Positions 7,669-15,771 of a stretch of 64,000 bases of DNA are shown in pieces. The translations under genes and the position numbers were made by a program. The DNA comes from Kribbella pittospori (GTDB lineage Bacteria; Actinomycetota; Actinomycetes; Propionibacteriales; Kribbellaceae). Where the stretch lies: assembly GCF_004331465.1 (NCBI RefSeq), contig NZ_SJKB01000010.1, positions 1 through 64,000 on the forward strand. The letters are read 5' to 3'. The notes beneath the pieces were generated by a model that worked only from the letters and a program-made list of their open reading frames with translations, made no database searches and had not been told where the DNA came from. How positions within the stretch are numbered: the stretch's first letter is position 1; each line of letters starts with the position of its first letter.

Positions 7669-8901
7669 GTGCCCCTGCTGACTGACATCCGCCCCCTGAA
7701 GGAATCGCCGGACTTCCGCCGGTTGTGGGTCGGGTCGACGGTCTCGCAGCTCGGGACGCAGATGACCGCGGTGACGGTCTCGATCCAGGTGTACGCACTG
7801 ACCCGGTCGACGTTCGCGGTCGGGCTGGTCGGGTTGTGCGCGCTGGTGCCGCTGGTGGTGTTCGGGCTGTACGGCGGGGCGATGGCCGACGCGATCGACC
7901 GGCGGGTCCTCGCGCTCGTCTCGTCGACCGGGCTCTGGGTGCTCTCGATGATCCTGGTGCTGCAGTCGCAGCTGAACTGGGGCCAGGTCTGGATCCTGTA
8001 CGCCGTCGTTGCTTGCCAGTCGGCGTGCTTCGCGGTGAACGGCCCGGCCCGGTCCGCGATCATCCCGCGGCTGATCCGGCCCGAACTGCTGCCGGCCGCG
8101 AACACGCTCAGCCAGGCCGCATTCAACCTGGGCTTCACCGTCGGGCCGTTGCTCGGTGCGGCGGTGATCGCCTGGCACGGGTTCGCGGCGGCGTACCTGG
8201 TCGACGTGATCACGTTCACCGCGGCGCTCTACGCGCTGTTCCGGCTACCGGCAGTGCCGCCGACCGGGCTGGTCCGGCGGGCCGGTCTGCGGTCGGTGCT
8301 CGAGGGGTTCACGTTCCTGCGGGCGGCGCCGGCACTGCTGGCGACGTTCCTGGCGGACATCCTCGCGATGGTGTTCGCGCAACCTCGCGCCCTGTTCCCG
8401 GCCGTGGCGGGCTCGTTCTTCGCCGGTGGCGTCCGTACCGTCGGCCTCCTGCAGGCGGCACCGGCGATCGGCGCGCTGATCGGCGTGGTGTTTTCCGGCT
8501 GGGTCAGCCGGGTCCGAAGACAGGGAGTGGCGATCGTCGTCGCGATCACGGTCTACGCGGCGGCGGTCGGCCTGTTCGGGTTGTCCCGCACGATCTGGCT
8601 GGGCGTCGCGTTGCTCGCGTTGTCGGGAGCGGCCGACATGGTGAGTTCGGCGTACCGGAACACCGTGCTGCAGTCCGCCGCGCCGGATGCCATGCGCGGC
8701 CGGCTGCAGGGTGTGTTCACCGTGGTCGTGGCCGGCGGACCGCGCCTGGGCGACTTCGTCGTGGGTACGTCGGCCTCCCTGACGACCCCGACGATCGCGC
8801 TGCTCGGTGGTGCGACCGTCTGCATCGTCGGCCTGCTGATCCTGCTCGCCCGCAACCGCCCGTTCCGCGAGTACGACTCCAGGACCAGGGCGCTGAGCTG
8901 A
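7669..8901 (+). CDS. MFS transporter, DHA3 (EntS-like) exporter
   Basis: A 410-residue membrane protein with about 12 hydrophobic segments. The N-terminus RPLKESPDFRRLWVGSTVSQLGTQM and the loop GGAMADAIDRR mark the DHA3 group of proton-driven exporters (EntS and MefA relatives), and IIPRLIRPELLPAANTLSQAAFNLGFTVGP is typical of EntS-like members. Substrate unknown; siderophores, antibiotics or metabolites are possible. GTG at 7669 lies one base after a 17-bp palindrome and lacks a Shine-Dalgarno sequence, so the mRNA may be leaderless. Its TGA (8899-8901) abuts the stop of the convergent gene at 8902 with no spacer. Confidence 0.85.
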   Translation: MPLLTDIRPLKESPDFRRLWVGSTVSQLGTQMTAVTVSIQVYALTRSTFAVGLVGLCALVPLVVFGLYGGAMADAIDRRVLALVSSTGLWVLSMILVLQSQLNWGQVWILYAVVACQSACFAVNGPARSAIIPRLIRPELLPAANTLSQAAFNLGFTVGPLLGAAVIAWHGFAAAYLVDVITFTAALYALFRLPAVPPTGLVRRAGLRSVLEGFTFLRAAPALLATFLADILAMVFAQPRALFPAVAGSFFAGGVRTVGLLQAAPAIGALIGVVFSGWVSRVRRQGVAIVVAITVYAAAVGLFGLSRTIWLGVALLALSGAADMVSSAYRNTVLQSAAPDAMRGRLQGVFTVVVAGGPRLGDFVVGTSASLTTPTIALLGGATVCIVGLLILLARNRPFREYDSRTRALS

Positions 8902-9705
8902 TCAGCCCCCGGTGACCAGCTTCTTCAGCACGGTCGGCCAGGAGTCGGCGTCGGGGTTGATCTCGCGCATCGGCTTGTCGTCGACGGTGACGACCTTGCG
9001 GTCGCCCAGCGGCTTCTTCAGCTTCACCGAGCTGAGCGAGATCGCGTCCTCCGGCGGGCACGGCGTGTCCGAGTCGAGCAGGACCATCACCTTGTCGTCC
9101 TCCTCGACGACCTTCAGGTCCAGCGAGCAACTGCTGCCCGAGCCGATGAGCAGGTCCACGTCGTCGTAGCTCGGGCCGTTCTGCATCCACTTCAGGTACT
9201 TCGGGTGCTTCTTGTGGATCAGCTGGTAGGTCTCGATCGGCTGCGGCTTCGCCTCGAGCGGCTTGAAACCGGTCGGGTCGCCGAAGAAGCTGCCGAAGAT
9301 CTTGTTGATGCACGGGTCCCGGTCGGCCTTGCCGGGGATCGCGCCCCAGGCCTCGGCGGCCTTGTAGCAGCCGTTCCGCTCGCGGTTCAGCGAGATGTTG
9401 AATCCGATCAGAGCGACCACGCCGACCACCAGCAGGACGGCGAGCATGCGCCGCGACTTGATCTGCTGCGGGCCGAGGATCCCGGCCGCGCGCCGTGCCT
9501 CGGCCGGCTGCAGCGCTGGGTCCCGGGCCGGGTCCACAGCCGGATCCGGCTGCTCCGGGACCTGCCGAAACAGCGCCAGTACCGAGCTCGTCCACTGCGG
9601 ATTGATCAGCGTCGGGATCGCGTAGAGCAGCGTCAGCCCGATCACGATGGCGATGGCGGGGAGGAGCGCCCAGTAATTTCGCACGGCAGCAAGATACGGG
9701 GCCAT
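8902..9705 (-). CDS. Membrane-anchored protein of unknown function
   Basis: A 267-residue protein that I do not recognise. There are two hydrophobic segments: one near the N-terminus (YWALLPAIAIVIGLTLLYAIP) and one at about 80-100 (MLAVLLVVGVVALIGFNISL). A long C-terminal region follows with four cysteines (GCYKAAEAW, DPCINKIFG, SSCSLDLK, DTPCPPEDA), which suggests disulfides and an extracytoplasmic domain. ATG at 9705 was chosen; a GTG 21 codons upstream or later starts cannot be excluded. It is divergent from the IclR gene with a 34-base spacer and ends flush against the MFS gene. Confidence 0.7.
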   Translation of the reverse strand: MAPYLAAVRNYWALLPAIAIVIGLTLLYAIPTLINPQWTSSVLALFRQVPEQPDPAVDPARDPALQPAEARRAAGILGPQQIKSRRMLAVLLVVGVVALIGFNISLNRERNGCYKAAEAWGAIPGKADRDPCINKIFGSFFGDPTGFKPLEAKPQPIETYQLIHKKHPKYLKWMQNGPSYDDVDLLIGSGSSCSLDLKVVEEDDKVMVLLDSDTPCPPEDAISLSSVKLKKPLGDRKVVTVDDKPMREINPDADSWPTVLKKLVTGG

Positions 9706-9739
9706 CGGGCCGCGCCCGAAAAACGGATACTCTTCGAAC

Positions 9740-10384
9740 GTGCCCGCAGAGACCTCGCAGACGCTCGACCGGGGACTCACTGTCCTCGAACTGCTCGCGG
9801 ACGCCCCGGACGGTCTCTCGATCACCGAGTTGGCCGCCGCATTGGGGGTCAGCCGGACTGTCGTCTATCGGTTGGTGAACACCCTCGAGCTGCATCGGCT
9901 CGTACGGCGTGACTCCGAAGGACGAGCCCGGCTGGGACTGGCCGTGTTGCACTACAGCCGTCGCGTTCAGCCCACGCTGCGTGACGCCGCGCTTCCAGTA
10001 CTGCGCTCACTCGCCGAGGACACCGGCGCTACGGCGCACCTGACCGTCGCGGATGGCGAGGAGGCGCTCGCGATCGCGGTGATCGAGCCGAGCTGGACCG
10101 ACTACCACGTCTCCTACCGGATGGGGTCGCGGCACGCGCTCGACCAGGGTGCCGCCGGCAAGGCGATCCTGGCCGGTCGCCGGAAGCCGGATCCGGCCGG
10201 GCGGCCGTTCGTGGTCACGTCCGGCGAGTTGCAGGCCGGAGCCCAGGGTGTGTCGTCGCCGGTCCTCGGCGTGCCCGGAGTGGAGGCCTCCATCGGGGTC
10301 GTCGTACTCGGCAAGCTCGACCGCGAATTCGTCGGCCCGCGCGTTGCGCGGGCCGCCGTCGAAGTAGCCAAGCGTCTCGCCTGA
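9740..10384 (+). CDS. IclR-family transcriptional regulator
   Basis: A 214-residue regulator, a little short for the family (usually about 250). The N-terminal winged helix is clear (TLDRGLTVLELLADAPDGLS, ITELAAALGVSRTVVYRLVNTL). The IclR effector domain follows: VLRSLAEDTGATAHLTVADGEE, then ALDQGAAGKAILAG and GVSSPVLG. The missing length is in the middle and end of the effector domain, so the ligand pocket may be reduced. GTG at 9740 is the only start that keeps the whole helix-turn-helix. It shares a 34-base divergent spacer with the membrane protein at 8902-9705, its most likely target. Confidence 0.83.
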   Translation: MPAETSQTLDRGLTVLELLADAPDGLSITELAAALGVSRTVVYRLVNTLELHRLVRRDSEGRARLGLAVLHYSRRVQPTLRDAALPVLRSLAEDTGATAHLTVADGEEALAIAVIEPSWTDYHVSYRMGSRHALDQGAAGKAILAGRRKPDPAGRPFVVTSGELQAGAQGVSSPVLGVPGVEASIGVVVLGKLDREFVGPRVARAAVEVAKRLA

Positions 10385-10465
10385 GCGGACCTCCCGCACT
10401 AACCAACTGGCCACGCCCGAGCCGGTCACGCCTGACGAGGTGCTGTCGGCCGCTGGGCGGCCGGG

Positions 10466-10948
10466 TTAGTGAGTGCTGGACGTCCGGGTCGCCGCCTCGA
10501 CCAAGGGGAGCACGCGGTGTGGGATCTGCTCGGCGAGGGCGATCACGGTGGATGCGCGCTGGATGCCCTGGACAATCACCACCTGATCGATCACCCGCTG
10601 CAGGTCGGCGTTCGAGCGGGCGACGATCCGGCACCACAGGTCCTCGGCGCCGGTGATCGTGTGGACCTCGAGCACCTCCGGGATCCGCGCCAGCGCCGCC
10701 GCGACCGTCGTATGCCCTGACCCCTGCTCGATCTGCAGTGTCGCGAACGCCGTGACCGGATAGCCGATCGCAGTCGTGTCGATGTCCGGACCCCAGCCCC
10801 GAACGACGCCGTCCCGCTGCAACCGGTCGAGTCGCGCCTGGACAGTTCCGCGGGCGACCCCCAGCCGCCGCGATGCCTCAAGTACGCCGACCCGTGGTTC
10901 GGCCGCGAACAGCCCGAGGATCCGGGCGTCCAGCGCATCGACCGACAT
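10466..10948 (-). CDS. Lrp/AsnC-family transcriptional regulator
   Basis: A 160-residue regulator with an N-terminal helix-turn-helix (LDARILGLFAAEPRVGVLEASRRLGVARGTVQARLDRLQRDG) and a C-terminal RAM/AsnC effector domain (HTITGAEDLWCRIVARSNADLQRVIDQV). ATG at 10948 is preceded by GGGAGG at good spacing. It is divergent from the 4-hydroxyphenylpyruvate dioxygenase gene across 150 bases containing a perfect 15-bp palindrome, so it probably responds to an aromatic amino acid and controls tyrosine catabolism; that role is inferred from position. Confidence 0.88.
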   Translation of the reverse strand: MSVDALDARILGLFAAEPRVGVLEASRRLGVARGTVQARLDRLQRDGVVRGWGPDIDTTAIGYPVTAFATLQIEQGSGHTTVAAALARIPEVLEVHTITGAEDLWCRIVARSNADLQRVIDQVVIVQGIQRASTVIALAEQIPHRVLPLVEAATRTSSTH

Positions 10949-10964
10949 ACCGCGCCTCCCGTAG

Positions 10965-11051
10965 TGGTCAGACTGACCAAATGGTCCAGCAGTCATGCCA
11001 GCATACTGAACAACCTGTGCAGCGAAACAAGGATGTGTTGCGCAACCTGTG
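10965..11051. promoter_or_regulatory. Palindrome and paired direct repeats between Lrp and hppD genes
   Basis: TGGTCAGACTGACCA (10965-10979) is a perfect 15-bp palindrome 16 bases upstream of the Lrp start. CAACCTGTG occurs twice, at 11011-11019 and 11043-11051, 32 bases (three helical turns) apart and upstream of hppD. This fits Lrp-family binding, where several phased sites wrap DNA around an octamer. Confidence 0.55.
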
Positions 11052-11098
11052 TCCTCACCACCAGGCTCGGGCCACGAAGCCAACCTGGGAGGATCACG

Positions 11099-12301
11099 AT
11101 GACCAGCACCGACCTCACCCCCGCAGAGCTCGACGCCGATCTCGACCTCGACCAGCTCAAGCAGCTCGTCGGCCTGGTGCCGTACGACGAGAGCACCGAC
11201 CCGTTCCCGGTCACCGCGATGGACGCGGTGGTGTTCGTGGTCGGCAACGCGACCCAGACCGCGAAGTACTACCAGCTCGCCTTCGGCATGGACCTGGTCG
11301 CGTACTCCGGCCCAGAGACGGGCAACAAGGACAACAAGGAGTTCGTGCTCAAGGCCGGCTCCGCGCGGTTCGTGGTCAGCGGCGGCGTCAGCCCGAAGAG
11401 CACGCTGCTCGACCACCACCGCAAGCACGGCGACGGCGTGGCCGACATCGCGCTCGAGGTGCCCGATGTGGACAAGTGCATCAAGCACGCCCGCGCGTGC
11501 GGTGCCGTCGTACTCGAGGAGCCGAACGACGTCACCGACGAGCACGGCACGATCCGGCGCGCGGCCATCGCGGCGTACGGCGACACCCGGCACACGCTGA
11601 TCGACCGGAGCCGGTACGACGGTCCGTACCTGCCCGGGTTCGTTGCGGCGAGCACCCAGGTGACCCGGCCCGAGGGCCACCCGAAGCGGCTGTTCCAGGC
11701 GGTCGACCACGTCGTCGGCAACGTCGAGCTCGGCAAGATGGACGAGTGGGTCGGGTTCTACAACAAGGTGATGGGCTTCGTGAACATGGCGGAGTTCGTC
11801 GGCGACGACATCGCCACCGACTACTCGGCGCTGATGAGCAAGGTGGTCGCCAACGGCAACCACCGGGTCAAGTTCCCGCTGAACGAGCCGGCCGTCGCGA
11901 AGAAGAAGTCGCAGATCGACGAGTTCCTGGAGTTCTACGACGGCGCCGGCGCGCAGCACATCGCGTTGGCCACCAACGACATCCTGCGGACCGTGGACAT
12001 CATGCGGGCCAACGGCGTCGAGTTCCTCAACACGCCGGACTCGTACTACTCCGATCCGGAGCTGCGGGCCCGCATCGGGAAGGTTCGCGTGCCGATCGAC
12101 GAGCTGCAGTCGCGCGGGATCCTGGTCGACCGCGACGAGGACGGGTACCTGCTGCAGATCTTCACCGCACCGATCGGTGACCGGCCGACGGTGTTCTACG
12201 AGCTGATCGAGCGGCACGGTTCGCTCGGCTTCGGTAAGGGCAACTTCAAGGCACTGTTCGAGGCGATCGAGCGCGAACAAGAGCGACGCGGCAACCTCTG
12301 A
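11099..12301 (+). CDS. hppD: 4-hydroxyphenylpyruvate dioxygenase
   Basis: A 400-residue Fe(II) enzyme that turns 4-hydroxyphenylpyruvate into homogentisate, the second step of tyrosine breakdown. Two vicinal-oxygen-chelate halves are present. The iron ligands can be placed: H204 (VDHVVGNVELGKM), H287 (GAQHIALATNDI) and E368 (TVFYELIERHG). Length and the C-terminal QIFTAPIGDRPTVFYE match the bacterial family. ATG at 11099 follows GGGAGGATCACG. The homogentisate-processing genes fahA and hmgA are 10-14 kb away (22225-25541), so the route is split over two loci. Control by the divergent Lrp-type gene is likely. Confidence 0.95.
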   Translation: MTSTDLTPAELDADLDLDQLKQLVGLVPYDESTDPFPVTAMDAVVFVVGNATQTAKYYQLAFGMDLVAYSGPETGNKDNKEFVLKAGSARFVVSGGVSPKSTLLDHHRKHGDGVADIALEVPDVDKCIKHARACGAVVLEEPNDVTDEHGTIRRAAIAAYGDTRHTLIDRSRYDGPYLPGFVAASTQVTRPEGHPKRLFQAVDHVVGNVELGKMDEWVGFYNKVMGFVNMAEFVGDDIATDYSALMSKVVANGNHRVKFPLNEPAVAKKKSQIDEFLEFYDGAGAQHIALATNDILRTVDIMRANGVEFLNTPDSYYSDPELRARIGKVRVPIDELQSRGILVDRDEDGYLLQIFTAPIGDRPTVFYELIERHGSLGFGKGNFKALFEAIEREQERRGNL

Positions 12302-12316
12302 TCGACGGTGGGGTAA

Positions 12317-12346
12317 GGGGATGCCCGGCGTCGGCCGGGCATCCCC
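12317..12346 (+). terminator. Terminator hairpin after hppD
   Basis: Perfect 12-pair stem GGGGATGCCCGG (12317-12328) and CCGGGCATCCCC (12335-12346) with a six-base loop, starting 16 bases after the hppD stop codon. Confidence 0.75.
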
Positions 12347-12380
12347 TTCGCCGTCTGCTGCCGACCCCGATCGTTGGAGC

Positions 12381-12450
12381 GGATATCCCCGTTTGTGGTG
12401 GGTTCTCCCCTCGTGTAGCAGGGGAGAACCCACCGTTGCAGGGGATATCC
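12381..12450. repeat. Large two-tier hairpin in a 320-bp gene-free stretch
   Basis: Two nested perfect inverted repeats share one axis. The outer arms GGATATCCCC (12381-12390) and GGGGATATCC (12441-12450) enclose the inner arms 12397-12411 and 12420-12434 (GGTGGGTTCTCCCCT and its complement), with six-base internal-loop strands on each side and an eight-base apex. The transcript would fold into a 70-base rod. The hppD terminator lies just before it, so it is not needed for hppD termination. The rest of 12302-12621 shows no coding signal. Confidence 0.75.
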
Positions 12451-12621
12451 ACTGGCGTGGTGGGGCGGTAAACCGGTTACCCGGTGGGGTAAAGCTTGCC
12501 GGGAGCAACTGGATACGGCGTGTCGCCGTCCGATTACCGGAATGACTGTCGGGGCAGGGGCTGTTCGCGTAGTGTGCCCGGTGAATGGGCGTCGGGGCGT
12601 TCGTTCAGGAAGGGTTTCGTC

Positions 12622-13095
12622 ATGAAGACACTGAGCATTCTGCTCAGCACCGCGGGCCTGGCCGGAGTGGGTGCGATCGCCCTCGCCGCGACCCCGGCCC
12701 AGGCGGCCGAAGCCGCCACTTGCTCGGGTGCGAGGTCCATCTCGTCGGCGCCGATGCTGCGTGATCACAAGCCGCCCAGTTGGGGCACGATCCGCCTGGT
12801 CCGCGACAGTTGTTACCAGTACTGGGCCGAGGTCACGATGGTGTCCAGGATGCCGGCCAACGCGAAGGCCAACGCCTTCCTGGTCCAGTACGGCGGAGCC
12901 AACAGCGGCCGGGTCCTCAGCTGTGACAGCAGCGGCGGCAACGGCTCCGTGATCCAGGGCCAGCGCACCTGCCGCACACCCAAGGTCAAGGCCACCGCCG
13001 GCAGCATCACCTTCACCGCCATCGGCCGCGAGTACCACAACTACGGCGGCGGCTACGAAGAAATCTCCGAAAACGCCACCGCCCGCACCCGCTGA
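12622..13095 (+). CDS. Small secreted protein of unknown function
   Basis: A 157-residue exported protein. A Sec signal peptide (MKTLSILLSTAGLAGVGAIALA, cleavage likely after AQA) leads into a mature domain of about 125 residues with four cysteines (ATCSGAR, DSCYQYW, VLSCDSS, QRTCRTP), consistent with two disulfides. I recognise no enzyme motif. ATG at 12622 follows AGGAAGG at suitable spacing. It stands alone between two hairpin-rich spacers. Confidence 0.75.
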   Translation: MKTLSILLSTAGLAGVGAIALAATPAQAAEAATCSGARSISSAPMLRDHKPPSWGTIRLVRDSCYQYWAEVTMVSRMPANAKANAFLVQYGGANSGRVLSCDSSGGNGSVIQGQRTCRTPKVKATAGSITFTAIGREYHNYGGGYEEISENATARTR

Positions 13096-13181
13096 CCAGT
13101 ACACGGCGGGTCGCCAGACCCTGCAGGGTTGCTGGAGCGTCGGCACCTCCTGCGCGTAACCCGCCGGAGCGCCAACCAATT

Positions 13182-13342
13182 GCACCGCCACCCACCAGCC
13201 ACGGTTGCTGGGTGTGCGGTGCCTGCACATGTTCCCGCCCGGAGAGCCAGCCAGTCGCACCGCCAGCCACGGTTGCTGGGTGTGGGTGCCTGCGTGTGTT
13301 CCCGCCCGGAGAGCCAGCCAGCCGGCTGACTCTCCGGGCGGG
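13182..13342. repeat. 75-bp direct repeat ending in a strong hairpin
   Basis: Two imperfect copies offset by 75 bases (about 13182-13254 and 13257-13323) share GCCACGGTTGCTGGGTGTG and CCCGCCCGGAGAGCCAGCCAG. The second copy runs into a hairpin: CCCGCCCGGAGAG (13301-13313) pairs with CTCTCCGGGCGGG (13330-13342), and CAGCC/GGCTG extends it inside. It probably terminates the transcript of the secreted protein gene. The surrounding 13096-13569 (474 bases) has no credible gene; the proline-rich minus-strand frame there looks like compositional artefact. Confidence 0.7.
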
Positions 13343-13569
13343 CTGCAGTTGCTGAGTCGGCGGAGGTGGTTGAGGTAGTTGGCGGGCGGGTGCGGGACTT
13401 GGGCCGGGGGATGTGGTTGGTGGCTGGGATGGGGTGCTCGGGAGGCTGCTGGCGGACGGCTGGGGTGGGGTGGCCGGAGGTTGCCGGGGAGGGCTGAGGT
13501 GGTTGGGGCGACCAGAAGTGGACATGGTTACTGGAGCGTCAGGTCGGGGGGTGCTACTAGGCTCGCGGT

Positions 13570-14946
13570 ATGAGTGACGTGGTGGAGTTGCTGGCGCAGG
13601 TGTTGCCGCGTGAGGCGTTGGTGACTGATCCGGATCGGATGGAGAGTTACCGGTACGACCGGGCGATGTTCTGCCCGGCGGGGACGCCGCTTGCCGTGGT
13701 GCTGGCTCGGGAGACGGCGCATGTGCAGGCGGCGGTGAAGATCGCGGCCGAGGCCGGGGTGCCGGTCGTGCCGCAGGGCGCTCGTTCCGGGCTTTCCGGG
13801 GCGGCGAACGCGCTCGACGGCTGCATCGTGATCTCGCTGGAGAAGATGGACAAGGTCCTGGCGATCGAGCCGATCGACCGGTACGTCGTCACCCAGCCCG
13901 GCGTGTACAACGCCGTACTGTCCCGCGCGGTGGCCGAGCACGGGCTGTTCTACCCGCCGGACCCGTCCAGCTGGGAGTTCTGCTCGATCGGTGGGAACCT
14001 GTCCACCAACTCGGGCGGTCTGTGCTGTGTGAAGTACGGCGTGACCACGGACTACGTGCTCGGCCTGGAGGTCGTGCTCGCGGACGGTCGCGTGCTGCGG
14101 ACCGGCCGGAAGACGGTCAAGGGCGTGGCCGGGTACGACCTGGCCAAGCTGATCGTGGGCAGTGAGGGGACGCTCGGGATCATCACCGAGGCGACCCTGG
14201 CGCTGCGTCCGCAGGCCGCGCAGCCGCGGACGATGGCCGCCCTGTTCGACTCCGGGCCCGCAGCGGGCGAGGCGATCCTCGAGATCATTCGCAGCGGCGT
14301 GTCGCTCAGCCTGCTGGAGATCATGGACCAGACCACGATCCGCGCGGTGAACGCGTACAAGCGGATGGACCTGCCTGAGGAGGCCGCGGCGATGCTGATC
14401 GCCCAGTCCGACGCGGGCGGTGAGGCCGGCGCGGCCGACGTCGCGATGGTGGCGAAGCTGTGCCGGGACAACGGTGCGATCGAGTGCATCGAGGCGGACG
14501 ACCCGGCCGAGGGTGAGCTGCTGCTGGAGGCCCGGCGGGCGGCGCTGATCGCTCTCGACGAGCTCGGTACGACGATGATCGACGACGTCGCCGTCCCGCG
14601 GTCACGCCTGGCCGAGTTCATCGGCCTGTGCGAGGACATTGCGAGGGACCTCGACATCACCATCGGCGTCCTCGGACATGCCGGCGACGGCAACATGCAC
14701 CCGACGGTGGTCTTCGACCAGACCGATCCGGCGCAGGCCGAGCGGGCGCAGCAGGCGTTCGACAAGGTCATGGAGGTCGGGCTCCAGCTCGGCGGCACGA
14801 TCACCGGCGAGCACGGTGTCGGCGTACTCAAGCGGACCTGGCTGGCCGAGGAGATCGGTCCGGTCGCGCTCGACGTACACCGCGCGATCAAGCAGGCGCT
14901 GGACCCGAAGAACATCCTGAACCCGGGCAAGATCGTCGCCGAGTAG
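13570..14946 (+). CDS. FAD-linked oxidase, GlcD/D-lactate dehydrogenase type
   Basis: A 458-residue flavoprotein that oxidises a 2-hydroxy acid such as glycolate or D-lactate. The FAD-binding PCMH domain is at about 30-215 (VVPQGARSGLSGAANALDGC, then SSWEFCSIGGNLSTNSGG), and the C-terminal FAD-oxidase domain has the family signatures GHAGDGNMHPTVV and GEHGVGVLKRTWL, ending ALDPKNILNPGKI. No glcE, glcF or lactate permease is adjacent, so it acts alone or with distant partners. The start at ATG 13570 has only a weak ribosome-binding site. The substrate cannot be decided from sequence. Confidence 0.87.
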   Translation: MSDVVELLAQVLPREALVTDPDRMESYRYDRAMFCPAGTPLAVVLARETAHVQAAVKIAAEAGVPVVPQGARSGLSGAANALDGCIVISLEKMDKVLAIEPIDRYVVTQPGVYNAVLSRAVAEHGLFYPPDPSSWEFCSIGGNLSTNSGGLCCVKYGVTTDYVLGLEVVLADGRVLRTGRKTVKGVAGYDLAKLIVGSEGTLGIITEATLALRPQAAQPRTMAALFDSGPAAGEAILEIIRSGVSLSLLEIMDQTTIRAVNAYKRMDLPEEAAAMLIAQSDAGGEAGAADVAMVAKLCRDNGAIECIEADDPAEGELLLEARRAALIALDELGTTMIDDVAVPRSRLAEFIGLCEDIARDLDITIGVLGHAGDGNMHPTVVFDQTDPAQAERAQQAFDKVMEVGLQLGGTITGEHGVGVLKRTWLAEEIGPVALDVHRAIKQALDPKNILNPGKIVAE

Positions 14947-15010
14947 GGAGTTGAGTAGGGGAGAGGTTGCCCCGGCAGCAAACCGTGGCGCTGTGACTGA
15001 ACCGCAATGG

Positions 15011-15048
15011 AACTGGTGGGGCCATTCGACGTCCATGGCCGTCGAATG
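15011..15048 (+). promoter_or_regulatory. Possible ECF-type promoter with inverted repeat before the Cse-like operon
   Basis: AAC (15011-15013, within GGAAC) is followed after a 17-base spacer by GTCC (15031-15034), resembling the AAC-N16/17-TC pattern of SigE-type promoters. The inverted repeat CATTCGACG (15023-15031) and CGTCGAATG (15040-15048) overlaps its downstream half. Both lie about 80-115 bases before the lipoprotein start. The match is short and could be chance. Confidence 0.3.
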
Positions 15049-15126
15049 TGACGTCCGGCCAGCACTATGGAAGGTAGTTGACTGAATCTCCCGGGGGAAT
15101 CGATGAGGCAGGGTAGGAGGCGCCCT

Positions 15127-15756
15127 ATGCGCATGTGGCGAAGCGGGCGCTCCGCCTCGACGCTGCCTGGCGTACTCCGCCGTACCGTGCTGCCTGCCAT
15201 CGCGGCCGTCGTCGCTCTCACCGCCCTGTCCGCCTGCGCGAACGGCAGCGGCCTGCGGGTCGAGGGCGCAGAGACACCCCCGCCGAGCCCGTCTCCGGCT
15301 GTCGCCTTCGGCACCACCGGACCGGCCCCGCGGAGCACCCCCGCCGCGGCCGTCGATCTGCGCCAGGTCCGGGTGAAACTGCTCGCGGACAAGGCCCTGC
15401 CGGCGTACTCGCGGAAGGTGCTCGCGAATTGCACCAAGATTGAGCGTTGCCTCAGCCGGGGTAAGACCGTTGATGTTATGCACAGCGGTACGCCCCAGCA
15501 GATCGTCTTGATCCACACCGTGGACAAGTTCGTCTTCGGGTACTTCGTGATTGCCGTCGGGCCCTCGGGCCCGCGGTCGATCTGGAGCCAGAAGGTGGAT
15601 CAGCCGACGATCACGGCCAGTCCGAAGGGTGACTTGGTGGTCGAGTCCGAGATCTTCACGATCGACGACCCGCCCTGCTGCCCGTCCGGACGGCGGGTCG
15701 AGGTTTACCGTTGGGCCGGTCGGCAGATGACCAAGGTGAGCTCGACGGACCAGTAG
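15127..15756 (+). CDS. CseA-like lipoprotein of a two-component operon
   Basis: A 209-residue lipoprotein: a basic N-terminus, a hydrophobic stretch (LPAIAAVVALTALSAC) and the lipobox LSAC. A Pro/Ser-rich linker (PPPSPSPAVAF) then leads to a soluble domain facing outward. The immediate downstream genes encode a CseB-like regulator and a sensor kinase, the same order as cseA-cseB-cseC of Streptomyces, where CseA dampens the envelope-stress response. ATG at 15127 has GGAGG six bases upstream; an in-frame ATG at 15103 would add eight residues. Orthology to CseA rests on context and architecture, not strong similarity. Confidence 0.75.
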   Translation: MRMWRSGRSASTLPGVLRRTVLPAIAAVVALTALSACANGSGLRVEGAETPPPSPSPAVAFGTTGPAPRSTPAAAVDLRQVRVKLLADKALPAYSRKVLANCTKIERCLSRGKTVDVMHSGTPQQIVLIHTVDKFVFGYFVIAVGPSGPRSIWSQKVDQPTITASPKGDLVVESEIFTIDDPPCCPSGRRVEVYRWAGRQMTKVSSTDQ

Positions 15757-15771
15757 GGAGACTGAACTTCG

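Noticed and set aside
10397..10471. CACTAACC/GGTTAGTG inverted repeat between IclR and Lrp ends as a terminator
   Set aside because: Only eight pairs with 59 bases between them; too weak to call.
10466..12508. 680-codon minus frame running through hppD into the Lrp gene
   Set aside because: Only the last 160 codons are the real Lrp protein with its own ATG and ribosome site; the rest is the antisense shadow of hppD.
13013..13525. 170-codon proline-rich minus frame in the 13.1-13.5 kb spacer
   Set aside because: It overlaps the secreted protein gene, lies on duplicated repeats and has no ribosome site or conserved pattern.
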